The notes under the pieces are model-generated. The model made no database searches. It was not told the DNA's origin and saw only the letters and a program-made list of their open reading frames with translations. A program made the position numbers and the translations under genes. 64,000 nt of DNA from Dirofilaria immitis (taxonomy: Eukaryota > Nematoda > Chromadorea > Rhabditida > Onchocercidae): assembly GCA_024305405.1 (NCBI GenBank), contig JAKNDB010000107.1:3890501-3954500 (forward strand). The letters are read 5' to 3'. Positions 12,756 through 25,709 of the stretch are shown here, piece by piece. Within the stretch, counting starts at the first letter, position 1, and each line of letters begins with the position of its first letter.

Positions 12756-15700
12756 ATGCTCAAGAAATGTGATGGTTCAACGTGTACGCCTACGATATCA
12801 TCAATGTCAGGATTCAGTCCGTCAAGGACTTCAGCTATCAAAATTGGTAAACATCAGCATCGTGCTACCACTACGACGGCCATTGCTTCTAAACCGGTTA
12901 ATTTTTTTCTTGTTCTCTTTTCTTTCAAATTATCCTTAAATTTCTAAATTAATGTCGAGAGCAATTGATAGCATGAGCAAAACTTTCAAATAGCTTTTGT
13001 CTATTTTAAATAATAAAATTTTTAAAGTATATTTCTCACGATAGTGATTATGCTAGGATGGATGAAATGAATAATTTTAATTTTTCAGAAAATAATTTCA
13101 AGATTTATATGTGAATTCAATCCCTGTTTAAATTCTCTTAAATCTCTAGAATTTTTTTAAAAGTTTATCCTTCACTTCATGTCTCTTATTTCCTGTAATA
13201 TATTTCCCATTTCATTTTCTTCTAATTTATTTTATTTCAGAAATTCATTAATTTCTAGAATTGTTAAGTAACTGATCGAAATCCTTATTTTAAACTTTTC
13301 GAAAAATTTAGCTTAGTTAATTTGATAGAGAATAGAGATTCTATCGTAAAAAAAATAAACGAAATAAAATAAAAGAGATTTTACAATAAGTAGAGCGAAT
13401 GACTTTGGAAAGCAAATTAAATTATAAAATTTCAAATTGATTATTTTTGAGATAGATCACTTCAGATAAGCATTTATAACAAACGAGGAAGGAATGATGA
13501 AATGAAATAAAACAAGTCAATGTTTATTTTTCACATATGCAATTTAAATCGAACAAACAGTTGAATAAATACAATATGATATTTTAGTCACGAAGACGCT
13601 TTATGACATATGAATTTTCTATTAATACTTGAAAAATTTCACAATTGTTTATTTAAGCGACATTGGTTCCCGAAACTTCTTTTTTGTAAAATTTTTTTAA
13701 TCGCTGCATTTATTTTTTAACACAACTATTATTATTTTTAGCAAATATATATACTTTTACATATTTAACAGATATTACAGAATGGTTGTGATTTTTATGT
13801 TACAAGCCAGTTCTTGACAGCTAAATCAGTGGGTCAACAAGTAAGTGAATTACGGCCAAGACCGATCTATGACGTATTCCTAGGTGGCAGTTGTGGCAAT
13901 ACTGTATGGCGAAGAGACTTGGTTATTACTATTATCTCTTTATGTGTGCGGTTTTTGAACGATTGCATTATTTCAGGAAGCTGTATTCAAAAATTAGAAA
14001 TTCTATTAAGAAATTTGTTCGATATTAGCTTTTTTGTCACTAAGAAAATTAAAAAATTTTTGTCTTAGGATTTAATTGGAAAAAATTTTCTCAAAATTTG
14101 TTTTTCCTGTAAAAATAATGAATTTCACTTCATAGGTGATACCTTATTTGGAAAAACGCGCTATCAGTTATTATGATCCTCAGAGAAGTGTTTGGAATGA
14201 ACATATGATTAATGAAGAGAGCATTGCCAAAGAGGTTTTTTTTTTGTTGCAAACAGTAAATCTTTCGTCAATGTTATCTAATCAAAATTAGATAACATGT
14301 GAAGAAGATCTTAGCGATTGGCATTAATTAAGAATGCATGTTAGATTAAACCAAGAGATTAAAATGGCAAGGAGATAAGTTAATTGCGAAAAGTATTTAA
14401 AAAAGGTATATAAAAAATTGATCAGTATTTAAAAGAGTATATAAAAAATTGATCATTAAAAATGATCAATTTTTTTGTTTTTAAATTCTGAACTTTTTAT
14501 TTGTAAGCAATGTCAATAAAAAACTTTTGTTTCAGAATTCAAATCTGTTTCTGTTTGTACTTGATCCAGCTACTGTTAATGCGACATCTTTTTGGAAATT
14601 GCTCATTTTGCTGCTCGGAAAGCACCGAAATTGGTAGTTGTTTTCTTGGGGCAATCAAAATGGAAGGAACAAGCACATCCTGAGGATTTACCTGATCGAC
14701 AGCGCTCATGTGATCTTCTTGATGATATATTAACAATGCACGATGTCCCTGTCTTGCAGTCTATACAGGTTTTTTTTATATTCTTACATAGTTATTTTAT
14801 TCCAACCTTTTTGCGCAACTTTTTATTTTTGGGATGTTTTTGCGAATCTTACTTTTCTTAGATCAGAATTTTAAAAATTAATGAAGAATTAGATGATACT
14901 TAATGAAAATTTTGAAATGTTACTAGATGGTATTTTGTTTGTCTATTTATTATGGCAAAAAAATTTTAACGTCTTGAATTTCTTTTATTTTTAATTTTTT
15001 TTCTGATATTGCAAGATATCAGCTCCGTCATTATTCAGTGAAATCCATAGTAATATTTTTAAAATATTTGTAGGACGCTCTTCGTTACATTGATGAAATT
15101 ATAATTGGGGAAAAGAGCTGGTCCGAAGCGATGTCTAATCCATTTCAAAGACTTCCTTATATGCTCTTACGAGGGAGGCGTACGTGTCGAAAATCAATCA
15201 GTCACGTACGAAATGCTTTACGAAGTGTTAAAAATGGTGTAACAAAGTGGAGGGATGCAAATTTCTCTTATTAGGTAATTCATTTCTATTATTAGTTGTT
15301 ATTCGGATCTTCAAGTGCATAGATCTTTATCCTCTCTTAAATCTGTAGCCTTAAGTTAAGACAGAAATCTTCTACCACCAAGTTTTTATGTCTTTGCCAT
15401 TCAATTTTTATCTTTTTTGGAAAACCTGGCTAGTTTTCCTTAAAGGTGAATTTTTGGAAACTAGGACTTAATTTTTTTGTAGTATCACTTGAAAATTTGA
15501 ATTATTTCGGTTCTTTTTCACTTTTCTGAATGAAAATTTCAATCTGATATTTTTGCTCCGGCGGAAAAAAATTTATGAGTTCAAGATTGAAGCATCAGTT
15601 AAAACTTATTAGGTCTGAAGCAGAAAAGGGATCGAACTTTGATTTTCCTGGCAAAAGCTACATCTTATCTACTACGCTAAGCCGCTTTGGTAAATTATAC

Positions 15701-17660
15701 TAATGGACATTTGATTTCAATTGAATTTTTAGGTTTGTTTGAAATTTTATTATTATTGGCGGTGTATTTCTTCCTGCGTACGCTACCACTTATTCTCCTA
15801 CTGATACCATTTCTAGCATTTGATGTTTTCGTGGCACTTTTCTCAGCCATTTACTACTGCTATAAAATAAATGCAGCTGCACGACGTCGTGCTAAATTAG
15901 TAAATGCAGCAGCAGTATCACTACCAATACCCGGTCATGCCGTTGTGCCTTGCAATATCGTTGCTCAGCAAATTCCGCTCAGTTATTGTTATCAATCGAA
16001 GAATCGCAATATGCATACAGCTGGAACCTCGCTTCCTTCACGTTGTAAGTTTTTTTCGCATTACAAAAATATGCAAAAATCTTCTATTTTCTTTAAATGT
16101 TGCAATAATTTTGCTAATTGCAGATCTAGGTACTTCAATCAGAATTTGCCTGATCATTTTTTTATACCTAATTTTATTTGCATTTTAATAATTTTGTCTG
16201 ATTCTTTATAAAATTCAAATATTATCTCTTAATTCAGATATTATTTTCACGATCTATTGCTTATGTAATAGTTTTGCTCACGTAATTGATTACTAATTTG
16301 TAATGACTTTATTATTCTTTTAGTTTTCTTCTTGAAAAAATGTTAAATTATATGCAGGCGTAACTTATTAAGGTTAAATTAAATTCAAAATGACACAATT
16401 CGAATAACGAAAAAAAAATGGTACAATTTGAATAACGAAGAAAAATTTTTATATTATCATTTGTTATTCCAAATTTTGATATATGTCGATGACATGAATT
16501 TAGAGACACAAAAAATTTTTGTTTTCTCTCTTCTGCTGATAAATAAGATAGAAAAATCAATTTAAAAAAGTTTTTGATTTAGTGTAATTACATAAAAATA
16601 AAATAAATTTTCAGTATTAAAAAAGCGGTCATATGATGGTAACAGTGGTAATGTTGCAAATCCGTTGAGGTGGATGAATGCGAATGGGTATGATATTTTT
16701 CTTGGATGCAGTTCGAGAAATCGTATTGATCTTGCCTGGATTAATCATCGAGCTGCACCACAGCTACAGTTAGCTTTTTTTTGTATTGAAACTACAATTT
16801 TCTAAATATAGTGCTTAAAAACTTTCATTCATTCATTTCAATACGAGTATTGAACAGTTCGCCAACTTACATTATGAGTATCATTAAGATTTTCTATTAT
16901 AACTAAAAGATAGCAGTTTCCAAATATGAAGTCTCATCACCAGAACGGATTTACGTTCGTCCCACTTGATAACAGCGAATCGATAAAATAAAACTTCTCG
17001 AAGAATGGTTAGATATTTTATTATTTACTCTTCACATAAAAATTAATAGTTGATTCAATATTTTTTGCAGTAGAAAAGGGTTATCATTTTGTTCGGAATT
17101 AATGGTGGAAAGACATAGACGATTGAATACTTTGCATGTGACAAGACATATACTTTATCATATACCGTCTTGTGAAACCATGCTTTCAGGCATGGTTGAG
17201 GTATGCTTTCTAACCTAATTTCGAAATTTTAGTTCGTGACACTAAAAGGCTAGATCATTATAGCTCATCGATAGCTGAAAAATAATGTTTTCATTTTATT
17301 CAAGGGATTTTGATTCTTAATTGAATTATTCCTTCAAAGTTTTGCCCTCATTGCGATTTGTACTTAAGTAATTATTACTTAAATTATTGTAGTAAATATT
17401 GTTTATCTTTTAACTTGTTTCCATTTCAGGTAGCCTATTTTCTTGGTGATTCAACGATGGAGTTGACGATTTGTGTGCCAAAACATGCTAAAATGCTTGT
17501 TTGTTCGCAGAATGATGATGATGAGTTAAAGAAATATATTGAAAGGCGTAATGAATCGTACCGCATGGCATTTTGCTATCTCAGGGATATGGCTGAGAGA
17601 AAACATTGTGAAGTTCGTTTTGTTTATCCTAATTCTTTTGAGGGATTGATTTCTTTGTGA
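12756..17660 (+). CDS. olrn-1: OLRN-1/Raw-type two-repeat membrane protein
   Basis: Nine exons: 12756-12896, 13772-13921, 14136-14234, 14536-14768, 15074-15274, 15733-16044, 16615-16768, 17071-17200, 17430-17660, giving about 550 residues. An N-terminal Ser/Thr-rich stretch leads to a first globular repeat starting YDVFLGGSCGN (exon 2). Two hydrophobic segments follow (exon 6, LFEILLLLAVYFFL and LILLLIPFLAF). A second repeat starts YDIFLGCSSRN (exon 7) and ends in exon 9. The architecture matches C. elegans OLRN-1 and Drosophila Raw, whose repeats resemble nucleoside deoxyribosyltransferase folds. OLRN-1 acts in left-right AWC olfactory neuron identity. Two frame breaks are needed: a T missing at 14589-14593, and an A probably missing near 15244-15246, without which exon 5 ends in TAG. 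The start is uncertain: an ATG at 12689, just after a ttgacag acceptor, opens MLTVLRHLLECHN in another frame. Confidence 0.78.
14272..14475. repeat. Two perfect hairpins in an olrn-1 intron
   Basis: Arms of 12 bases (14271-14282 with 14287-14298, loop caaa) and 15 bases (14443-14457 with 14461-14475, loop aaa). A short direct repeat (gtatataaaaaattgatca) lies at 14405-14424, with a second copy at 14437-14455. All lie in intron 3. Confidence 0.8.
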
Positions 17661-18144
17661 CATTCCAATTAGTAGTTATTTGCGAAGATTATTAAATATA
17701 ATTTTTGAAATTTAAAAAGTGTATTCTAAGATATGTCAAAAGAATCAGCACAAGTACTTGATGAAAGCAGAAATTTTTTTGTTTTTTTTTCATATGTAAC
17801 CTCGACACATATATTAATATTTCACTATAGAAGTATCAGTAGTTAATTGAGATTTGTTACCTTCAAGAAAGCAAATGCTTTTTGAATTTAAGTAGACATA
17901 CTGTTGCAAGTCTCAATAGCTGCCTTATTCTCTTACATATTATATATTACGGATAAGTTTTTGATGACATTACATATAATTATCTTGAATTATCTACGAA
18001 AAGAAATTAAATTTCAATTGTATTATTTTAAATAGCAAGTGATTTCTTGTCGACCACATTAAGCACATGCTTTTTTTGTTTAATCTTTTTTTTCAGATTT
18101 TCTCCGATTTGGATGATGCTCTCCAGTATGTTATTTCTTGCTCA

Positions 18145-18212
18145 AAAAAATGATGCTATATATATATATATATAAAAAGTATATATATATATATATATAC
18201 ATCATGTTTTAT
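18145..18212. repeat. AT-repeat inverted repeat
   Basis: Two (ta)n tracts separated by aaaaag are bordered by complementary gatg.../...catc ends (tgatgctata to tatacatcat), giving a cruciform-capable structure. Confidence 0.8.
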
Positions 18213-18405
18213 TATCAACTTGCTACTGATTTATTACACTACTACTGATTTACACATTAAGAAAAGAAATATTAATATTGTGATTCAATGTGTATATCAT
18301 TGTTTACTTGTATACCGTTTTTTGCTTAAAAAAACTTTTTAAGCAAAACTTTTACCATAGTCTGATAAGAAATCCGAAATGAGGTGATTTCGAGATTGAA
18401 TGTTT

Positions 18406-18511
18406 CGCTTTCAGACTGACTATCCCTTCCATCATTGTGGACAGGAAAAAATAATTATCGCTTTCAGACTGATTATCTCTTCCATCATTGTGGACAGGGA
18501 AAAAATAATTC
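18406..18511. repeat. 53-bp tandem duplication
   Basis: The unit from cgctttcagactga through ccatcattgtggacagg to aaaaaataatt occurs twice, offset 53 bp, with a few substitutions and one extra base. Confidence 0.9.
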
Positions 18512-21491
18512 CAGCTTCTTCTTATAATCTTCTAAACTCTTTTAAAATTTATATTAGAATTAAATTTTTCTTATAACTTTTAAATTCTTTTAGATTTATA
18601 TTAAACTGTATATTATTAAAACGAAAAATAGTACATATGAATACTTGAAAAAGAAGTTAAGAAGTTAATTTTATCCTTAAAAAAGAAAAAATTAATATAC
18701 TTACATTGTTTTTCGCAAAAGTGAAAGACAGAAGTTTTAAATATTTGCTGCTCTCTACTTAAAGCAATTTAGAATTATGAATCCGTCCAGAAATTAAATA
18801 TCGATAAAAGTCGCAGTACAAGAAATCGTAATAAGTTAATTTGTAGTATGATAATTATATTAATATGTACAAGATGTTATCTTTTAATCAGTAGTAATAA
18901 TGATATTATATGTGCCTTACAGGAAAAATAATTGTTGCGACGCGTAAATGTTTGTATTTTTTCTCTCTTTTTTTTTTAATATTTCATCAGTTTAAAGAAA
19001 AGAAAAAAGAAAGGAAATTTTTCTCTTTGAATATAAATTTTATTATAACGATATTTCAAATTGTTATATTTAAATGATACAGTAGTGCCCATGATAACGA
19101 TCACAATCTTCTTAAAAGTGTTTCTTTTTCATTTACATTTTCCTTTCTGAAATTAATGATCTGTCAACAATGATGGTTATAATGATGATAATGATTATGA
19201 TTTTGCTAGTTGAAGAAGTGCATGCCTTCTTTTCATTTCTATGTGTTCAGAATTATTACCATCCTTTGATTTTTAATTCTTTTCTTTTGTAGTTTTGTAT
19301 TTCCGAATCTTCTTAATTTTTCTTTTGTGAAAAATAATTTTTGCAAAATTTCTGTTTTTTAAAATGCCTCCCTTAAAATGATAAAAATTTTTGGATTACT
19401 GAAATCATTTCTTAAATTAGGACGGAATCTTTTTTTAGAAAATCTTTTCGTGGAAAATAAAGAAGTCTTAGGAACTTTTCACACAAGAAATAATGCATCG
19501 AATAGAAAACTGAGATTTCAAAATTGCTATTTTTATTTCTCCTTTCCTCTTTGAATGATTATATTGAATAATATACGTGATATTGATGCAATAATTGTTA
19601 TGCTGATATGCTGTATGACACGATGTGATATGATGATAACTTTTACTTATCTCTGTACAAATTGCTATTTTGATACAAAAAGAATTTCCATTGAATTTGG
19701 TTTTTCAGCTTTGAAAATTAAAATTTCAAAAGTTGGTCTGTTTCATTATTTTCAAAATCAAATTTTTCCTTCTCGTAAGATGGAAAATTCTTGTTAAAAA
19801 ACCCTTTTATTGTAAATATTTTGCAACAAAAATCGATAACTTCATAACGATATTGGGATGATTTCCAAATTTTTAACAGTCATTTTAATTATTTCCAAAA
19901 TAATTTTTTTCCAAAACATACAGCATTTTATTCAGGCATGAGCTTCCAAATTTTACGCTCATTGTTTTTCTCATTCTCTTTTATTTCCTGTTATTATGCT
20001 TAAACATAAAAAGTGACGTTTACAAGAAGAGATGGAGAAATTAAAGGTGCTCATAAATAAATTTTTTTTAAATGATAATTTGAATGCCTTTTGCTTATGG
20101 ATGCTGGCAAGGTATTTAATTCCTTGGAATTTTGAATAACACAATATTCTGGAATTATTCATAATAAAATGATTATCATTTGCCAAGTCAAATTGGTAGA
20201 AATTAATGTTGAAACTTTTCTGTGCATTTGAATAATTGTGGAATTTCATCTTGGTGATATTTTTTTCTTTAAACTATTACACTGTTGGTTTTAAATTGAG
20301 AAATCAGAATTACGGATATTTCTGCTAAAAAAATTTCCTAACTATTTCGCTACTACTTTATTTTGATGTTATTCAAAAAGTTCAAAAGATGAGAAATGCG
20401 CAAATGCTATTATATTTCATTTTTCCGTGTTCAGAAATTTCTCATCCTCAAAATGATAATAATGTTGACAGTTAAACCTTCCAAGATGAAGTTAATCTGG
20501 TTTCGTCGAAGTTGATCTCATGATAGGAATTGATCATATTAATTAATATCGAAATTAGTGTGCTGAAGTTGGCTGTTTAACTTGCTACTGTTTCATATAA
20601 TAACTAGCCTTATTCACGTTTTTGGAATTGACTGTTTAGCTTGTCACTATTTTATTTAACAAGTAATGTTACTTTGACGTATATGCTCAAATTTTGCCCT
20701 ACAATTGCCTTAATTAAATTTAATTCTGTCTGCGTAAATTGTAATAATTATTAAAAGAAAAATAGTAACATATCATAGGAACACATACTCTAAGGATTTC
20801 TTTAAAAGTGAAGAGAAAAAAAGCTCATCCAAGCATTGTGTAATTGATTCATTATTATCAAACAATAAATATCCAAGGATGATCGTCGTTCAGATTGTCG
20901 GAAAAAACCGGAAAAAAATATATTAATCTCTTGTATGGCATTTCACATGAATAAGTATAGAGTGCAGATGCGTTTTTTCTGTATTATGTAGGATGTGAGC
21001 TAAATTTGTACACTTTTGTTTATAAGCTACATATTGACATCCAAACAAAGTCCCTTTCTCTTATAATCATAATCGTATCATGATCCACCACTTACAAATA
21101 AAAGAGATCCCAAATTTTAGCCTAAATAGACTTTTTTATTCGCTATATCATAACCATGGTATTGTATAAACTGGTTAATTCAACTACTGAATAAATACTT
21201 TCTACCGATTCTTTACGACAATTAACCAACAAAAAAAACTTTTCCTATAGAGATATTTCACGTGTATTAGTAAAATGCTTCTTAATTAATTATAAGATTC
21301 GAAAGCTAAAATTTGAGAATTGAATTTTACAATTAAAAGCAGTTGAAATGCACTACATGTCAGGGCGACATGAATCATTTATACTGTCATTAGATATTTG
21401 AACCAATAGAATCGTTGCATAAAATAGTGGCAGAAGTCATTTCTATTCGATCCATTTCGTCATTCTTTCCGAATAGTTTTGTGTTTTAAGC

Positions 21492-24400
21492 ATGCTTAGT
21501 GGTTTTTGTTTGAGAAGTTTCTTGTACAGTAGCAAATCGTTATGCTATCATTTTAACCTATTCCGAGCATTAAAAACACAGGAGATCAGTGGAATTCATG
21601 AAAAGCATTCATCCCAGTATCGCCAGTACTTTTCGGAACGTGTAAAAGATATTAAACAAGGCATTTGGTGTGTTATTCTTTTTTTTGATTATATTTTGTT
21701 ATATTACCACTTTACATAACATATACTTAATGATTTGATTTAATTTAAATAGTTATGTATTATTAAAATAATTTAATCATTACATAGATTTATTGTGATG
21801 CTTTTTCGTTTATCTAATTTCATAGATTCGCTAAAAAAATCATTATTGAACATATTGTATATTTAAATTAACGTAAAAATATATGAATTGAACGTGTTAT
21901 ATATTTGAGTCAACGTATTGTTGACTGAACGTATATTTGAGTCAACATACGAATGCATGTTTTTGGTGTGTATGATGGAACATGAGAATGTTGAATATTT
22001 ATAGTCTGTGTGTTATAATCGAAAATTTGTAACAGTTTATTCATTTTGCAGGATTGAATTTACAAGTTTAGCTGCAGAATGTAAAGCAGTCAATATTGGA
22101 CAGGTGGATGAGTGTCTGATTAATTAATTCAAATAGCTATTTTTAGTTTTCGTTAACTATATGTAGATATCTTTAACTAATCCCAGATATGTATCTTCCT
22201 TGCTTTCTGTTATAATTCAACGACAGATTAAACCGCATTATCATTGCAGGGTTTTCCGGATACTCATATGCCAGGATTTGTAGCCAAAATGTTGAAGATG
22301 TTGCCAACCATCCAGAACGAACTGATTGGCATCAGTACAGTCGAGGCTTCGCTCATCAAGAGCTAGTAAGTTTTTGTTTTTAATCGTTTTGATATATCAC
22401 TATATTATATGTTACTTCTTTTGATTCTTTTTCAGACGAATGCTTTGGTAAAACTTTATTCAAGAACATTGGGTATAGATGTTGATGCACTGCAAAATAT
22501 TTTGGTAACAGTTGGCGCATATCTTTCACTCTCTTATTCGTTCATGGGTTGGTTAAATGATGGTGATGAAGTAATCGGTTTGTATTTTTCATTTATTTAT
22601 AAACAGTATGTTGTACGAGTCCAATATTAAGTTTTGATTTACACTCCAGTAGATTGGGAAAAATAGATCAAAGAAAAGGTAATGCAATCACAGGAATAAG
22701 TAACTTACATGACAGAGCATTCATTTTTAACTAAACATTAACTGTTCTAAATTAAGATATCTAATTATATAGCAGAGTGTTGTTTCTGTTGGTTTATTTT
22801 ATTGCATTTTCAGTGCTTGATCCAGCATTTGATTGCTATGTTCCGCAAATCCTTATGACAGGTGGAGTTCCTATACCAGTTGTACTTGACTTGCCATCAG
22901 AACCTAAGAGTAGTAAAGATTACACATTAAATGTAAAAGCAATTGAAGAGAAGATCAGCAACCGAACAAAAATGATTGTCCTCAATAATCCACACAATCC
23001 AACTGGAAAATTATTCACACAGTATATTGTTTTTTACTTTTTTTCATTATCTTTTTTTAGCAATTTCAGGAATTTCGTTCGAAAACTATTAAAAATAAAA
23101 ATTTTCGAAAAAAAATTTTAATGCACAATTTTTTTCTGATTTATATGTATGGACTAATCAATTCAAAAGAAATAAGTTTACTGCATATATGGCTGAAAAA
23201 TATCTACTTATATATTTCCACCATTTTCCAATATAATTCCTTTATTGCATTCTTTTTTTTTTCATGTAGATAAAAATAGAAATGTTATCCGATGATATGA
23301 ACTTCTATTTTTGTTACCATAATTCCCATCCATATCGATATGGAAGTTAAATTACTTTGATTTTACGTTGAACGTATAGTGCTAGCTTTCTTGAATGGTT
23401 GATATGTTTTATGAATAACAGTTTCAAAGAAAAGTTTCTGCAGAAATTTTCGAGATATTAAATTTTACAGAGAAGAGCTGGAAAAGATAGCTGATATTGT
23501 CGTTCGTCATATCGTCATAATCTGTTGGTAATATCTGATGAAGTATATGAATGGCATGTATACGGTGGTAAGAAAATGATTCGTTTCGGTTAGTCTAAAT
23601 ATTTATTTTGTTACGCAACGTATATTTTAGACGAAAGTTTATTGAGAAAAAAAGCGGTTGAAGACAACAGCTATTGTTTTGATATTAGGGATAACTAATA
23701 TCCCTTTTTAGCCAGTTTACCTGATATCTATAAACGTACAATAACTATCGGCAGCGCTGGAAAAGCATTTAGTATAACAGGATGGAAACTAGGTTGGTCA
23801 ATCGCACCAGCTGAACTTCTAGAACCATTAAAACGAATTCTTCAAAACTGTGTCTTTACATGTCCTACACCAATCCAGGTATTTTCGAATATTTCAACTG
23901 AAAGATTTTCATAAAGTGAAAAATTTAAGTTTTTTTTTGCTATGAATCTTCAACAGAGTTTTGAGAAGAAGAATGTCTTCTTATCAGTATTAAACATGTA
24001 ATCAATCTCGAAGCGATTGCTCTTGAAGATCTTTCAATGAAATTAAAATATATTTCGAAACGTTCAAGAAATGATCAGATACGGCTTAATATTTATTCTA
24101 TAGACTCTCGAAATTTTATTTAAGAACAACGCAATACGAGGATTATATGTATTGGATTGCATGTAAAAATAAGTAATTCAAAGGTCTTACCTATCTATAA
24201 TCCATCAGTGATCATTATCGTCACTTAATGAAAATCAATATAAACTAATTAAGGCCCGTTTAATTTTCGTTATATTCTACAGCACATTTAACATTTTATT
24301 ATATTCTTTTGTATATTCTAGGATATTGGAAAGTCTTTTCATCTTCGTTGAAGAGTGCGACATGCAGACTGTTCTTTAAAAAGGATGAAACTCACATTAA

Positions 24401-25709
24401 TCGGTTAGGATGACTGATATGTATTACTTTAACAAAAAGTATCTGTCAGCATGTTTTTGTTAGAACTTCTTTGACTAGAATTACATTGATGGCAAATATA
24501 AAATTACAAGAGAATTAACTATCAGCATTTACATCGATAATTAATTTTCAGGAAGCGGTGGCTAAGACATTCGAAAAGAATTAGATATAATAAAAACAAA
24601 TCTAGCAGAAAGCTATCTGAAGAAAGGAATTACATCTGAGCTAATTTACCGAAGAGATCGAATGGCATCAATATTACGCTCCGCTGGAATGAAACCTATT
24701 ATTCCCGATTCTGGTTATTTCATGGTTGCTGATTTTTTCACAGTTAGGTAAGTTTCTTTTCTTTTTGGATCAAGAATATATTATTTCAGTAGTATTTAGT
24801 TAATCAGTATTGAAGCATGAAAAAGTAGCTGTTGTGTTACTTTTCGCTATATTTTAATGAATGTTAAGCTATTTCCAAAATACTTATTTTTAATGTTTTA
24901 CTTTAGATGGTCCATTCAAAGTAGTTGATGGAAGTAATGATCCATTGGATTTCCGTTTTGTACGATGGATGTGTCGTGAAAAGGTCTGGTGTTATTGATT
25001 TTTGCAGCTAATAAATTTCCAGAAATTTTTAATTATCTAATACACTATTATCCTTCTAATACTTTATTTAATACAATAGTCATCCAACACAAATATTTAA
25101 TGCACAGTTTTTTTTTAGAATCTTGCAATGATACCAAATTCGGCTTTTATAGTGGTCCAAATAAGCAAGGCAATGATCATTTTATTCGTGTTTGCTTCTT
25201 CAAGGTAATAATATCATTTTCGTATATTCATAAACTGTTTGAATTGTTAATTATTCTTTACTGGAGCATGGTGATTCTTAATTTAGGAGTATGGTGATTT
25301 TTAATTTAGGAACATGGTGATTCTTAATTTTATTTCATTAATTTAGAAGCTTGGAACTAGGTTAATTTATCTTTGTAATTTTTTAGACGTGACGCTTTAC
25401 TTATATTGTGATTCTCTGAAATAGAACTTAGCAACTTGATCTACACATGTATCATTTTCCGTAAAATGATTATTTTAACTATCAGCAATGTCTAATCAGT
25501 GATGATTTAAGCAGAATAGTTTAATGCTAATATTTATTGGGTACTTATTACTGTCATTGGTTATTGATTGATTGAACCAGCTATGATAGTGTAATAATTA
25601 TTATATTGTTATGCAAGGGAAATCCTAATAGTGAAAGGTATTTTCATTTCAGTCAAATAAAGTATTGAATGCTGCGGAATCGATATTGAAATCATTTCAT
25701 ACAGCTTAA
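21492..25709 (+). CDS. Kynurenine aminotransferase-like PLP enzyme
   Basis: Eleven exons: 21492-21667, 22052-22103, 22250-22365, 22436-22577, 22814-23021, 23471-23588, 23712-23878, 24552-24747, 24907-24983, 25119-25204, 25653-25709; about 462 residues. It is a fold-type I aminotransferase of the KYAT/cysteine-conjugate beta-lyase group (C. elegans nkat family). Landmarks are GFPDTHMP, HQYSRGFAHQEL, ILVTVGAYLSL, NNPHNPTGK, VISDEVYEW and ASLPDIYKRTITIGSAGK, whose final lysine is the expected PLP Schiff-base residue. The C-terminal domain includes MKPIIPDSGYF and FIRVCFFK. Residues 1-30 (MLSGFCLRSFLYSSK...) could be a mitochondrial presequence. Expected reaction: L-kynurenine plus a 2-oxo acid to kynurenic acid. 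Frame breaks: a base missing near 22292, 8 extra bases at 23505-23520, A missing at 24574-24577, T extra at 24733-24738, T missing at 25145-25148. The paralogue is not assigned. Confidence 0.88.
25263..25332. repeat. Three short tandem repeats in an intron
   Basis: About 25-bp unit of the form ggagcatggtgattcttaattta, three copies with point changes, in the last intron of the aminotransferase gene. Confidence 0.85.

Larger units (their letters stand above)
17661..21491. other. Intergenic region, olrn-1 to aminotransferase
   Basis: Starts with the olrn-1 3' flank. It contains an AT-repeat inverted repeat (18145-18212) and a 53-bp tandem duplication (18406-18511). Open frames of 80-92 codons (19555-19797 plus, 19971-20249 minus) show no domain and background composition. 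No gene is supported. Confidence 0.6.

Noticed and set aside
16087..16188. Hydrophobic frame after attgcag at 16123, as a possible alternative olrn-1 exon
   Set aside because: In phase with exon 6 but ends at a stop after a short hydrophobic stretch. Splicing to 16615 gives the conserved second repeat, so this was left out, though a short isoform is not excluded.
19971..20249. 92-codon minus-strand frame
   Set aside because: AT-background residue composition and no family resemblance.
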